64,000 bases of DNA from Ignelater luminosus (Eukaryota; Arthropoda; Insecta; Coleoptera; Elateridae). The DNA is taken from contig VTPC01091269.1 in NCBI GenBank assembly GCA_011009095.1, positions 73,610 to 137,609 on the forward strand, in the 5' to 3' direction. The notes under the pieces are model-generated. The model had not been told where the DNA came from. It saw only the letters and a list, made by a program, of their open reading frames with translations, and did not search any database. Positions within the stretch are counted from its first letter, which is position 1, and the number at the start of each line of letters is the position of its first letter. The position numbers and the translations under genes are program-made. Positions 46,556-59,540 of the stretch are shown here, in pieces.

Positions 46556-49500
46556 AGATTCGTTCATGGCCATTTTAAAAATACCGTTCGTTTTATAAAA
46601 CTATGCCGGATATTATGTAAGGAAGGCTCGGTTGGAAAGACAAATGCTAGTGTCGACCCTGTTAGGAAGATGCATTTCAATCCAAATCTTCTGCTATTAT
46701 TATTTAAAAGATTCCAGTTTCATAAAATGTTTACGTCACAGATAAAACAAAATAATTTCATTAAATTATTGTTTCGGCGATGTTATATAAATCGAATTCA
46801 AATTATAACGTTTGGTTACCTCCTTAAACATTCATTAAAAACAGAGCATCGTTGCACCAACAAACTTAAAAACAATTTCGTGCTTTCGTTAAAATGAAAT
46901 GCAAAAATATGTGCATTTAGTTAGAATAGTGACAAAATTTTCTTTCTAACATTTTGTATTTTTTCGCCATAAATATCACACAAAAAATAATTTATTTAAT
47001 AAGTGTCTGTCCTACATATGCTAAAATTAACAAACATTTTAAACTTTTTGCTTTAATTAAAAGTTTATTCATTTTTATGGAAATTTAATTCCATTTCTAA
47101 AATTAGAACAGATAACTATTTATAAATTACCCCCAATCTTCTAAAAAACCGGTTCTTGTTGGATTAAATTAAGTTTTGAATAACGAGTTGTTTTGTTTTT
47201 TGCAATTTAAACTTTTTTTCGGAGGCAGCATACATACAAGATCTAGACTTATAGATTCTTTAAATGGATATTAATATTTCAAACTTTGCTAACTAAAATA
47301 AATTAAAATTTGTTTGAAAATGTGTTAGCTAAAAGACTTCGAGGAGTTTGTTGTTGGGAATTTTTAAAATTCCAAACCTTTTAGATTTCAATTTACATAA
47401 ACTTGGTTCAATTTACCTGAATCGATATCTATTTTTATTATTATGCAAAAAATGTTATTAAACAAATCTATCAAAGCAGCAGTCCAAGAAGGTTAATAAC
47501 GTAATTCCCAAAGCATCTGCAGGGTATATGTTTTACGTAATAAACCTATCTACAACTTGCGCAATTATAACAATAATAGTCTTAGTTTCAATAAACAGGA
47601 CATAAACAAATAGAGATATAACAAGAGACGCTGTACAATAACGATATTACTATTATAGCGAACGACACCTTTGTTCAAGTACTGCGGTGCTGCCAAGACT
47701 TCCGGATGCTGTATCCGGCGAGCAATATGATAGCGGGCACACATCACACCCCTACTGATAAATGCTAGCAGTTTCAAGATAGGTACTCCCTCTTCATTTC
47801 TTAATAATTCCGCTTCCGGATTTCTAAACACTTTGAACTTCGTTTACTGCAAAGACGAGAACTACGGAAAAATAACTCAAAAAGTCCTTGATTATTTGAT
47901 ACCAGATACCACGTGTTTACTCTTTACATACTTAATAAGAGGCAGGTTCGTGATACTTTTTATGGTTTCCTGTTTATTTGGGAACTTTTACATTTTACTG
48001 TTGATTACCTAAGTTCGCTACCTGAGTAAATTTAACCGAGTTGAAGCTCACCACTTTAAATGTTTCGCAGATGAAAGAACTTTTCAAGTATTCGCTCTAA
48101 AATAAAAATTTAACAAATAACGTATTTACTTTGATAAATCTCTCGATTTATATTTTCAGATTAAAACAAGATTATCTCAACGTAACCAATCGATTTTATG
48201 CTAAACTGTACTACCATTCATAACCACGTTATATAAAATTACCTGCATTGATGATGTTTAAATTCCGATCTTGATTAAGTCGAGTTTAACGCCTTAGCAA
48301 CGATTGTGTTACTATGGTTTCAGCGTTTAGGCCTCCCTTTACTTTAAAGTAGCACTGATGCAAACAACCCTTAGTTCTTTTATATTTAATCATGCAGAGC
48401 TTGTTGTCAGGTTTTTGACTGTAATTCTTATTCATGGTTGTAAAAAATGTTCCATATTGCCGAACATGCCGCGAAATATATCATTTAAATTGTTTGGTTG
48501 CACAAAAACTCCAGTAAGGTTATACACTTTCCTTTCGGAAGAAATCGAAAACGTTTTTATCAAAAATTTATTTTTAATAAATTGGGCTCCAATAAAAAAC
48601 TGGTTTATAATTATACTTTTGGGTGCAACCATAAAATTATCATCAAGTGAGCTTTAAAATAAACTACCATAATTAATTTCTGGAAGAAATACGATCGAAT
48701 AGCAAACTAATTTCTAAAGAAGTGAAACTTTACTTACAATGGAATAGGATATTCATAATCGAGGAAGGTGTAACTTAATAAATAGTAGATGACAAAAAGG
48801 TTACCTTCCGTGGAAGGCATGAAATGGTCGAAAACCGAAAACTTTAATTTAATTGGCATTTCCTTCGACAGTATAGTTTCTCAAGCATTGTGTGTCTCGA
48901 ACATATAAGAGGGTATGTTAGCTAGCTAAATCTACTTCGTTAAAATACTTTTCTTTGACCTTTCCTACTGATGAACACCTAGAATTTCTATAAAACACTG
49001 TTTATCTCCGCCTGCTTGCGACCCGTAGATCTTCTCCATGTCCAATGCTCAATCCTTTGTTGGGTGTTGAAAAACGAGAACTCCAATTTGTGATATTTGA
49101 CTAGCCGTTAAGGGTCAGGTCTTAATGATAATGCATTGCGTGAATGACCTTTGGTGGGTTGCCAATGGATTTTATTTCGCTCCCAAAATCTAGTACTTCA
49201 GATAGAAATTTAAAACTTTCGTTTACTATTCTAATATCGGCATGCTAAAGAGTTATTTTCTCAACTATTTCCCGCATTCTGGTTTCAACTTTTTTTTTGA
49301 AATCTTCAAATAAATCTTTCAAACAAGTCTCAAACTTTTTAAAGGCTTTTCAAAATTTTCCGTAGCGAAATCGAGATAAATAGTTTTGGTGAAGATGATG
49401 AAATTTTCGAAATTTATCATCAATGATCTAACTATATGAATCTTTTTTTAATTTGGGAGAAGGGTTAATGTTTTAGAATTGGCTCTGGAATATTATATTG

Positions 49501-52133
49501 AAGTTGTAATGACTGTGCAATTGATATAAGTCTTTGATCAGTCATAAATTGTAATGGATTTATCGATGATTAAAATTGCGCAATAATAAAATGACATAGT
49601 CATGGTAGCAAAACATAAAAAAGTTTTAACTTTGTTACTGAATATCTGAGAAATGATAAATTGTAAACACGGTTGGGTAAATTATCCTCTTTTGAAGAGA
49701 ATTTGGGTTTCACTAATTATCGGTCTCATAGGAACGTGAGTTAAAGCCACTACACAGGTAGTACGTACCTAAGGAAAGCTCCTAATAAAATGGGGTCGAA
49801 TCTCTATACTTTGAAGTAAATTCAGACCATAGGCCCATTCTAGGTAAAATTAGAAAATAAAACGTTATATTGGAGATTTAGCCCGAACGATAAAGTAATA
49901 AATAGTTTTTTAAAAAAACCTATTTTTCAAGCCAAAAGCCATAAAAGGAACGATAAAAATATGTTCAATGTGGATATAGAATAAATTTTCCAAAATTGTG
50001 AACTTACGCGTATTTTACGGTTTTCAAAGGTGAACGTGCGAATGCATGAGGAAAGAGAAGTCACAAAGTTTTGGTGTGATATTCAAAAGAATCTAGACTA
50101 ACTCGAATAAAACGAGTTAAATTTAGGAAGTTTCTTTTTTCTCTCTGAATCTCTTTAAAATTAAAATTTTTCTTCAGGGGAATAAATGTCGGGCTAACGC
50201 AAATATTTTTAGTTCATCGAATGGATAGTTGTTTTTAAAAGACGTATGTACACTAGGGTGGACGGTGTAATACCATGATCCCGGCTCCCTACATTCTGTT
50301 AGGTGTTCCAAGGCCCATCGATATTACTTTGTTTCGATTAATGTGACAGCGTTAGCTAGGGGAAAGGAGTCCCCCTTTCGTTCAAGTTTTCGCCAGCACT
50401 TTTCTGCCCCACAAAGGGATAGGGAAAGGGAGCTACGCCACGCAATGTAAAGCTAGGGTAGTTTCGTAGCCACTCAACCATTTAGAAATGTATACTGATT
50501 TTTATATGTCGTAGAGATCTTGAGGAATTTACGTTATTATTTTACGCGATAACTTTAAATGTTTCCGCGTTAACAGGTTTATGTTTTATAAGAAATTTTC
50601 CACGAATCGAAAGCTATAAACTGCAGCTAGGGAGCTTTATAACAACAGTTTTTAATAATTCTTGCGTTTTGGAATGCGAACGGAAGGCCCATTTCGTAAT
50701 ATTAAATTTCGTCCAATGGCAGGGAACGAATTAAGCTTGAGATAGGAAAATTATTATTGATAGCCTCTTCGTTTTAATAAATCAACTTATTTTGATTTCT
50801 TTTTTATGAGGGATAAAAACTTTTAAAATGTGTACTTTCTCGCATTAATTTCGGAAATAAAAGCAAGAATAAAAATTGAATTTCCATAGTATATTAATTC
50901 TTTGTACGCTTCTGTATAGATACGCGGTTTGAGCAGGTGGTCGTAATGAAGGGAAGGCAAATTTAAATAGTCTTACAAGGCGCGTCTGCGGGCTTCCCAA
51001 CCGCAATCAGCTTAGGACACCGCGAAAATAAATAAGAGGTGATGAACAAGCTCCTTAATAAATGTGCGTACTTCTCACTCAGCCCTTGGTTTTGGCAACT
51101 GCTATAGGTCGTAAACGTAAAAAAACGACTACGAGGGGCGCTTTAATATTTACTGATATAAAGAAAATATTCGAGCTACGTTAAACTTTAATTACATACC
51201 AGACTCTTCTAAATGCAAGCATTAAATGGAATCCGAAGTTATTTTATTTAACATAGAATAAAATATTGAACCGGTTCTAAAATGAAGAGTTCTTTTAGGT
51301 GTAATATCGCGCAAACTATGTAAATGAACAGCAAGAGAATAAACAAACAACTAAAACGTTTTGACAAATATATACATAAAAGATGGAGAATTCTAGCTCT
51401 GTAACAGAACACAAAGAAATAACAGTAACTACTGCATATTTTAATTTTCGAATTCTTCCGTTTACGAATGCCTATATTAAAAACCTAAAGTATTTCATAG
51501 TGAGATTGTCAAACGTGAGAAAAAAAGGAATATTTAAAACAAAATTTAATTTTCTTCTTTACGTCTGCCAGTTCAACAACGAAATATTCCAAGAAAACCT
51601 CTCACATTCTCTTATTTTCATATTCGTATATAACTTCTAAAATGTTTCATCTTTCCCCAAAATATATTCTGTGGAAAACGATTAGCTAAACATATTTTTT
51701 TCCTTTTCTTTCATATATACATTTAAAATCTAGAAAGAAAAAAATTATTTTTTCCCAACGGCGAAGAAATTTATTATTCGGGACAAACAAAGTGTGGTAG
51801 AATATACCTGAACCAGAACATTATGTAAACAGTAGCGGCTTATCAATTACGCCGTTCTAAACACTTCGTGATAGACCGAAAACATGTTTTTTGAAAGAAT
51901 ATCGTGAATAATTGTGCCTGAAGGTAAATCATCACTTCCTAGATGACAACGACACGCGTAATGATAATTTAAAAAACCAAGACCAAGTAATAAAATTCGA
52001 GTTTCGTAATAAAATATGAGTTAAAGTAAGTAAATCTTTAAATATAGGTATAATTATGTCTAATAAATTATTTAAGAATTATATAAAAGTTGCGCTGAGA
52101 GTGACTTAAATAACCATAAAATCAAAGACATCC
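46556..52133. other. AT-rich intergenic stretch with GC-richer islands
   Basis: No recognisable gene. Frames of 88 codons (47831-47565, minus), 99 codons (48358-48657) and 85 codons (51383-51640) have no motif that I recognise. Two islands, 50270-50480 and 50930-51130, stand out by GC content and contain no long open frame. They may be conserved non-coding DNA. Confidence 0.45.
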
Positions 52134-53940
52134 ATGTCATTTTACTGTTGTAAAAATCATAAAGTGCTTTCTGCAATAAGGTATCAACGATTCCTGGTTC
52201 CATATTGCAAATTGCAAGCTAATAATCGAGAAGATGATAAAGTTGAAGCATCAGTAAGTACCAAACATTCAGTTTTGTGGTATTTTTGATTGTAAAACAT
52301 TGCTCTAACCTCAAAATTGTGTCCAATAAAATGTTTTGTGTAATAATAATTAATATTTTAGGCCATACCAAGTTTAAGCGATACTGATCAGTCCTTGCCC
52401 AGATGCATTCCCAATTATACCAGATTTAGATTTATTATTGCCATGTACAATATCTTGATAATAAAAGTTGTTTGGTTCCTTATTGCGTAACAAGCTTACG
52501 AATATTTTTGTTTCAGGTTGACCCAAAAAATCCAGAGGTGAGGGATATTGTGTTGGATGAATTTTTAGAAATCCGAGTATTGTTGTTGCTAATAATAATT
52601 CAGAAATAATTAATGAAGACTAGGATTCTGATGATTCGATTAAAGACAAAGATTATCATTATGAACCTGGTGAAACTTCCGATAGTGATGGTGAAAATGA
52701 AGGCAAAGAGGAATATGATGAAATAAATACAAACCCGGGTGCTGAGCTGAGCAAGGGAAGACCTAAGAAAGGAAGAAAGAGAAAGTACAAAGACCAGACT
52801 ACAATGTCCAAACCACATTTATATCAACCTGCGTCAGAGAAATGAGTACAGCAGGAAGGTTGGTAAACGTAAAAAAATCCACGAAAACGGGAATTCTCAC
52901 GAGTATATTCCATTAACAAAAATATAGTACGTAGACCAATGTTCATTAAAATTCTAGATACATCAACAAAACGAGTGAATAGTGCACTGTGCAAAATGAG
53001 AAATCTTTCAGTTCCTGACAAACAAATTTCCCAGATACATATCCCATTATTTTAGGGCAACGAAAAGCAATCAAGAATTTTTGCCTATAGGAATGACAGT
53101 TACACTTATGCACAAATTATATACAGAGGAAAACCCAACCCATATTAGCTGAACGAAGATCCCTAAAAAACATACATGCAATAAATGCGACAGTTACCAA
53201 GTGAAGATACAAAACATTACTTCTAACAACGAAGAAAAGCAAAATGTGACATCTGAGCATAATCGTCATTTAGAAGAAGCAGAGCTTGCTAGGAAACAGA
53301 TGAATTCGTTGCTGTAACAGAAAATGTCGAAACACTTACCTTTGACATGCAAAAAACACTACCTTTCTACTAATATTATCTTTTACAAAAAACAGCTATG
53401 GCTATATAACTGTGGCCTACACACCGGAAAAGACAATAAATCAATTTTTAATATTTGGCTTGGGGGACATGCAGGCAGCGGAGCACAAGAAGTAGGCTCA
53501 TGCATACGAAAGTATGCTGTTAACCATATTAGTGACTCCTGTGGAGGTCAAAATCGCAACATCAAGATAGTGTTTCTGTTAAAATCCATTTTAGAAGAAA
53601 AACCTACCCTAGAAAAAAATCGATTAAGGTTTTTGATATCTGGGCACAGTTTTTTTACCGAATGATAGTGATTTTGGGGATGTTGAAAGTGCCCTGAAAA
53701 TTCAACAAAAATTATTTTCGCCGGAAGATTACATCAAGATTATGGAAAACTGTAGAAAAAAAACCCTACAGTATTTTTTACAAAACTACATACGATGACA
53801 CACAATCCTACCAAGAAATAAATATAAAAAAAAGAGGCAAGGGAAGACCATCATCATCAAGTAGTAATATTTTTGATCAACATTTCAAAATTTTTAAAAA
53901 GTTGAATCCAGAAGTCATACAATTTAATTCAATAAAATAA
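52134..53940 (+). pseudogene. Repeat-derived gene of an unclassified family (SDSCGGQNRN motif, AT-hooks), decayed
   Basis: An open exon runs from ATG 52134 (MSFYCCKNHKVLSAIRYQRF, 40 codons) to a clean donor A|GTAAGT at 52254. Acceptors TTTTAG|GCC (52362) and TTTCAG|GTTGAC (52517) follow. Next come an acidic block with YEPGETSDSDGENEGKEEYD (about 52660-52720) and a basic AT-hook-like GRPKKGRKRK (52756-52785). A Cys segment CNKCDSYQVKIQN is at about 53178. The largest open block (53324-53665) carries YKKQLWLYNCGLH, GAQEVGSCIRK, SDSCGGQNRNIKI (53531-53569) and LISGHSF. Then come LPNDSDFGDVESALK and a tail with KGRPSSSSS ending at TAA 53938-53940. I recall similar uncharacterised proteins in many copies in insect genomes. 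A transposase-like role (RNase H-type fold) is inference. Several stops and frameshifts make this copy nonfunctional. Confidence 0.6.
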
Positions 53941-54435
53941 ACTTTAAACGCCAGTTTCTTTAAACTTCCTAAGTGCTGGTTCATTCCTTATTGCATAAGG
54001 GGGTCCAATTGTAGATTAGACGAATTAAGTGTGAACCAATACGCCAAAGTTGCATTTAATTTTAATTACATTTTCTATTACAATCTCGAAATCTTTCAAA
54101 TTACAACATTTCTTTATACTTAGCTAGATGTTTTTGGGCCTTATATTATAATTTTTAGTTATGTATTATATTTCAACTAAATCTTTTTAAGTCATTGGTA
54201 GGTTAGAACTTGTTCCAGTTCCAGTTCAATTTCCCACAATAAATTTCGTGCTCCAGAAGCAGACTATGTTAAGTTCAAATTTAGCAAAATTTGGCTGAGA
54301 ATGTTAAGTTACTCGAAAATAAATTGTCTTTAATTTGTTAGTTTCAGTTTATTATTATTATTATTATTTCAAATCGCTCAGCTATTTTGGACTTACCATA
54401 ATTTGGCTCTGAGGTACGGAGTTATGATTATGTCT
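53941..54435. other. AT-rich spacer
   Basis: Holds an ATT microsatellite at 54350-54368. No inverted counterpart of the 52-kb side could be identified that would delimit the preceding repeat-derived gene. Confidence 0.5.
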
Positions 54436-54457
54436 CCGTATTCAGGGTCTAGAACGT

Positions 54458-54525
54458 TTCGCCGCAACTCATTCGCCGCGAGCTTCTGACCGCGGACACA
54501 TTTGCCGCGGATATTTTTCGCCGCG
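54458..54525 (+). repeat. Left array of five CCGC boxes
   Basis: Boxes TTCGCCGCA, TTCGCCGCG, CTGACCGCG, TTTGCCGCG and TTCGCCGCG start at 54458, 54472, 54486, 54501 and 54517. The inverted counterpart is at 54931-55016. Confidence 0.9.
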
Positions 54526-54930
54526 GTAACCATTCACAAGTGTAGCATACTGACACTTCTTCCATTTGGAGATTTTTAGTTGAGGGCAGCAAAGCAGGTG
54601 CGGACTCGATTTCAACTTCTTAGCAAACCTAACCTAACCTATCTGTTCTTGTTCTATAAGTTGTTAAATGTCGAAAAGACATAAAATTGGCAATTTGTCA
54701 AAATGAACTTAATGCAATACTGCCAAACACAAAAAAAAATGTTTTGTGCGCCATCCATTTCATATTTCATTTGTTAATTACTGATTATGATTTATAAAAC
54801 TACTGTAGGCTTACTTTTATAGATTTCAAATTAGTTATTATCATTACGTGAAAAATTAGCAAAAATAAAGCATAACTTCACATTAGTTCAGATAAATATT
54901 TCGAAGTAAATATGTTGGAACTTATTATTT

Positions 54931-55016
54931 GCGGCGAACTGTACCTGCGGTGAAAATCTATGCGGTGAAACGGGGTCTGCGGCAAACGTCTCCGCGGCGA
55001 ATGACTCGCGGCGAAA
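54931..55016 (-). repeat. Right array of six CCGC boxes (inverted)
   Basis: Boxes on the minus strand correspond to plus-strand GCGGCGAA, TGCGGTGAA (twice), TGCGGCAAA, CGCGGCGAA and CGCGGCGAAA, spaced 14-17 bp. Confidence 0.9.
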
Positions 55017-55037
55017 GGTCTCGGTCCGCCGTATTCA

Positions 55038-58000
55038 ATATAATTTTACAATAAATCGCAGTAGTTCGTAACGTAACTCCCAGGTAAACTTGTAATCCTT
55101 ATTATCTATTGCATAGTACTAGGATCTTCTGCTTAACACTGAATGAACTATACTACATCTGAATATTATTAAACCGAAGATTCTTTATTTACGCAAATGT
55201 TATTAAATTTTTGTTATGGAAGTGTTAAGGTTAATGATGCGGTTAAAAGTATTAACCACAGTGCCGTAGTTACAGTAATTCTTGGTTTTCATTATTTTCT
55301 ATTCACAAAGCTCTATGGCGTAAGAAAATTACCTATTGTTTTTTATCAAAGCATGTTTGGGCTCCCATACATGTCGAGTAATCAATACATTCTCGATTTA
55401 GCTGCTACTAAAAGTAACAATGGCTATAGGCTCCTTAAAAATAAGCAGGATTGTCATTCCCTACTTTTTATGTTCGATTACAAATTATAATGCTATCATT
55501 TTACTAAAAATGAGTTTATTAAGTACGCACATCAATATTACACACAGTATAGATAGATGGATAAAAAAAATATCTTTTGATGAATTTTTTAATATCAGAT
55601 ATAATTTGGAATGTTTCTTATGGAGGGCTTAAAATTCAAATTTATTTCTACTAATTTTACAATTTAATTGTAATACAATCTTAAATGTTTTTATTCATTA
55701 TTATATGTATTTGTTTCCATTTGTACAATAATAAAAGCACGGTGTCTGTGCACTGAAGTATAGAAAAGTCAACTGTTTTATAATTTACATTAATATAGAC
55801 GAAGTGAATACATAAGAATAACAATTACAAAATTTTAGCAAAATTAAAAAGAGGTTAATTATGTAAAACTGTAGAGTTCATACAACTTAATAAATATGAA
55901 TATGTTCTGTTTACATTTACATACAATAATAAACAGGGAGAAACAACATCTGCATTTTGCCATGTGGTTTAAGTGTTTTTTTAGATCCGTTAGCCAGTTT
56001 AAAAAGAGAAAGTGTGTACGGCTAATTGACCTACAAAACGGCTTTTATCTGCCTATAATTTTTGCAACATTTTATCATTATTATTATCCTTTTTCTCTTT
56101 TTATTCCATTTTTACTTAAATAATAAATGAAAAATAAAAATGAATTTTTACACAAACTGGAATATAAAAGAAAAAATAGATTGGTAATGAAAATGGCGTA
56201 CTGTACCAATCTGGGACTAACTTTTTTAGAATTTTAACTATGACGAAAAGAAAATCAAACAAATTATTAATAGCTCAAATCGGAATCATTTTGTAATATA
56301 AAACAGCATTTCTGTAATTTGTGTTTTAAATTTTGTAAATTATTGTTACGTCCTCTACCATTGCAAAATTGGCGTTTTTGATATTCCAACTTAATTTGAA
56401 AAATTATATTCCGCCAATTTTCAAGTTCTTGTCTAATTATACTTAACAAAATAAAATTGGGCCTTAACTACTCAGAAAAAAGCAAAGCAAACATTTAATT
56501 TAACCATCATTAGATTCATTAGGCATGAACTAAACACGACTAGAACTAGACTCAAATTACATTAACGAAATAGTAATAAATAACCCGAGGTCAGTGGTGA
56601 TTGCAACACGGTCTGTTTCCGTTGATAACAACAGGTTATCAGTTTTTGTGTCGTGCAGCTGTGCTCAAGACGTCAGCTACATCATCACCATCCGTCAGTC
56701 TAGGTGGATCAACTTTCTTTTTTAGGAAAACTTATCACATTATCCCAATTCTGGTTTTGACATTTGTATGACAGATTACAAGCTGATTTAAACAATCGTT
56801 ACTGAATACCCACTATTTAAGAAAACAGTTTCTACAGAATTAACTAAAGAAGATGGTGAGAATTAATGTAATTAAACTTACTTTTAAGAGGAAATCAGTT
56901 ATTTGATAATGGTATTAAAACTTCCTACTGAGTACAAAATGCTAAACAAATGTTTCTTCTTCTATCATTCTTATTTCATCCTTCTCTATATTAGCTGATC
57001 CGCGATCAATAATTACCTTAAAATAGTCTCAGATGTTTATGAAACGGCCTCAAAACGGACTGGTGCGTTTTAAACTCTTTCAATAGCACTCAAATAGTTT
57101 GGATGTCGTTTCAAAGTCAAGTTTTGCTCTCCTTTACATTTTTACCTTTTTTTGGGATCACGTGATTTTATTTCCTATTGTTGTTGTTTAACTAAAGACA
57201 AAACTGTTTGTTACTTATGCAACAACCTTCAAGAAGAAATTATCTTGATACGGTTAAATCAATTTTACCTTACACCATCAAACTACTGCGATTAAAAGTG
57301 AATCCAAAAGAGTTTTTTTTCATCAACAAAATTTATTATTAGAAAGATTTAGAAAAAAAATTTTTCCTAATTTTTGGTAAACAAAAACCTTCTACAGCTT
57401 TTCGTACTGTAAGAATCTTTCATACTGAAAGATAATTTATTATTTATTTATTTTTATTGTATTTACCAAATCATCCGGCTTAAAGACTTACCTGTATGCT
57501 TGCGAGTCGATAATGTCAGCACAGCTTTAATTGTATTTGGGACAAAAAAATCCGCTTCAATTCAATAAATGCGATGTGATGAAAAGTCGGAATAGTAAAT
57601 TTTGCTGTAGAACAAAACAATGCGATCAAAGCAGAGATTATCAATTTTATGTTCAACCCAGACGTTTCTAGTGACGTTCGACAACAATTTTTAGCCATCA
57701 ACGAATTCTGTAAGTTTCACAAAGCTATGATTGTAAGACTCAATTTTCAAAATACTCATTCTTTCCCAATTTTTAAGAAATGTTTAGGAACATCATTTCT
57801 TAATTGTTTATTTTATTATCCATTTCATGTAGTCATAATGTTATCTAATTTTGTAATGGAATTTTTAGTAAATAAACGATTATTATGACGACGCGACCGT
57901 CTAAACTTTCAGAAGCTTAAAACTTAACTTTTATAAATAGCACGTCATTGGGACAAGTAGGCCATCGGATAAAGAATTTTAATGATTTACCTGATATAAC

Positions 58001-59070
58001 ATTTAGGTATTCTTTGTTCGACTTTTATTCAGAAAAAAGTTAATATGAGTAAAAAATGTCTTATCAGAGCCACCTTTAGTTAAGAAAACGTAAGTCTTAT
58101 GCGGCTAAGACCGTGCACATAACAATTACTAACAATAGCGTTAGTGTCAAAGTAGGCGTGAAAACTGTATGTGAATTATTTTAGAGATTATGTGCATACT
58201 GATTTTTACAATGAAATGCATACTTTACGTTAGACTTATTTTAATTAATTTAATAATTTAATTAATAAAATATGGTAATATGCTTCTAAATTAAAATAAA
58301 TGACTTCGTTCTATTATCAGCACCACTTTTTAATTTGAAGTTAATTTGTAACAATTAACCAATAAATTGCAATTAAAAAGACTGTCAAACCGTACTAGTA
58401 AACATGTGCCCCTGGGTGGAATTTAAAACGTCATTTTTGGAATTTCAAAATCTTTATCCATAACTAAAATATTGCATTGACACATGTCTCGCTGGACACC
58501 CTGTATATCCGAAGCGATAAAAACTCAAAATCTGATAATCATTATCCTGGTTTTTCTCGAGTAGTGGAACTTTTCGAAAATGACAGTCTAGCTATATGCC
58601 TAAAAAAAAGACAAATGGTTAATGATGCCATGTGCATAAGGGCTGTAACGGATCTTCTTAGCCTAAAAAATGTCGATGGATATGAAGGCTAGAACCATCA
58701 CTGTGGATGAATTTACCAAACGATATTGTAAAATTACTTTCTGTGCTCTATACAAAGTATTGTCAGCAACCTTGACGCCCAATACTGTCAGTTATATAGC
58801 CAGTTTACAATACAATAACTATATTAGTCAAGGATAATTTACAACAACGAATTAAATAAGCTTGCTTACTCGTTATAATTCTATAAAATTCATTTCACTA
58901 TCCGAGCTTATTCTCGGATAAAATGTAAAGCTTTTCCGTTTTATTTTAAAAGAGAGAGTTTAGAAGATGAATTAAAAATAGCGATAGTAAGTCAATAAAA
59001 TAATAACAGAAGGACTAACACGGCAGTATCTAGCTACATAAACAGAAACAACTAATCAAAGGTTTAAACA
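55038..59070. other. AT-rich intergenic stretch
   Basis: No confident gene. Frames of 97 codons (55197-55490), 75 codons (55896-56123), 79 codons (57649-57888) and 71 codons (58477-58692) have no recognised motif. GGACACCCTGTAT at 58491-58503 resembles common insect transposon ends, but no inverted partner was found. Confidence 0.45.
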
Positions 59071-59361
59071 TTGGAAGCAGAAAGAGTTACAATGCAGATT
59101 CGCCAATCAACATGGTTCTCTTCGACTACAAAGTCTAAACTGCTTATTATCGATGTAGCGATGCCTCTTAACAAAAACGTAACTTCAACTGTTACGGAAA
59201 AGAAACATAAGTATCAGACGCTTGCAACACAATTGAAGGTCATCTACCAACTTACAAATTTAAAAATTGTACCGATAGTCATCTCTGTTAATGCCTTAGC
59301 AAGTAAAGCAGCCATACTAGGTACAACTAATATTTTGTCCGCCAAGTACTTGGGCTTTAGA
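59071..59361 (+). pseudogene. C-terminal fragment of a non-LTR retrotransposon protein
   Basis: The frame reads IIDVAMPLNKNVTSTVTEKK and HKYQTLATQLKVIYQLTNLK followed by IVPIVISVNAL. I recognise this as the extreme C-terminal block of non-LTR proteins that carry IIDVAVPLxxN...EKxxKYxxLxxEIKxxW...VxIVPVVIS. Just before it, another frame reads ADSPINMVLFDY, the expected preceding block, so there is a frameshift near 59130. This is probably the same lineage as the fragment at 27395-28060, which lacks this part. No tail or target duplication was found. Confidence 0.7.
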
Positions 59362-59540
59362 TAGTTAAAACCTCCACCAAACCCCCAACTATACACCATT
59401 TATTGTCCCTGACATAGATAGCACTGACAAACAAATGAAAAATTTTTTGACATTCATGTATGTTAAATTTGGGTTCATTACGTCTTTCTATTTAAAAGTT
59501 CTTAATTTTATTCTGTTGTTGTGTTCGTGATTTTTTGAAA
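59362..59540. other. Spacer before mariner copy C
   Basis: Probably includes the mariner 5' untranslated region. No clear terminal inverted repeat was found. Confidence 0.4.

Larger units (their letters stand above)
54445..55028. mobile_element. MITE with CCGC-box arrays and 9-bp target duplication (Mutator-like?)
   Basis: 584 bp, flanked by the perfect direct repeat CCGTATTCA at 54436-54444 and 55029-55037. A 9-bp duplication is characteristic of Mutator-like elements. The left end carries five boxes of the form TTCGCCGCG (54458, 54472, 54486, 54501, 54517) at 14-16-bp spacing. The right end carries six boxes in inverted orientation between 54931 and 55016, at a similar spacing. The interior (about 54530-54925) is AT-rich, without a coding frame, and includes CCTAACCTAACCTA at 54627-54640. 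The GC-rich boxes in an AT-rich genome look like clustered transposase-binding sites. Family assignment rests only on duplication length. Confidence 0.85.

Noticed and set aside
46100..46897. 265-codon open frame across the N run
   Set aside because: Ninety residues are N-derived X, and the flanks show no known motif. The length is an artefact of the gap.
58491..58503. ACACCCTGTAT as a transposon terminus
   Set aside because: A single motif without an inverted partner or target duplication within reach.
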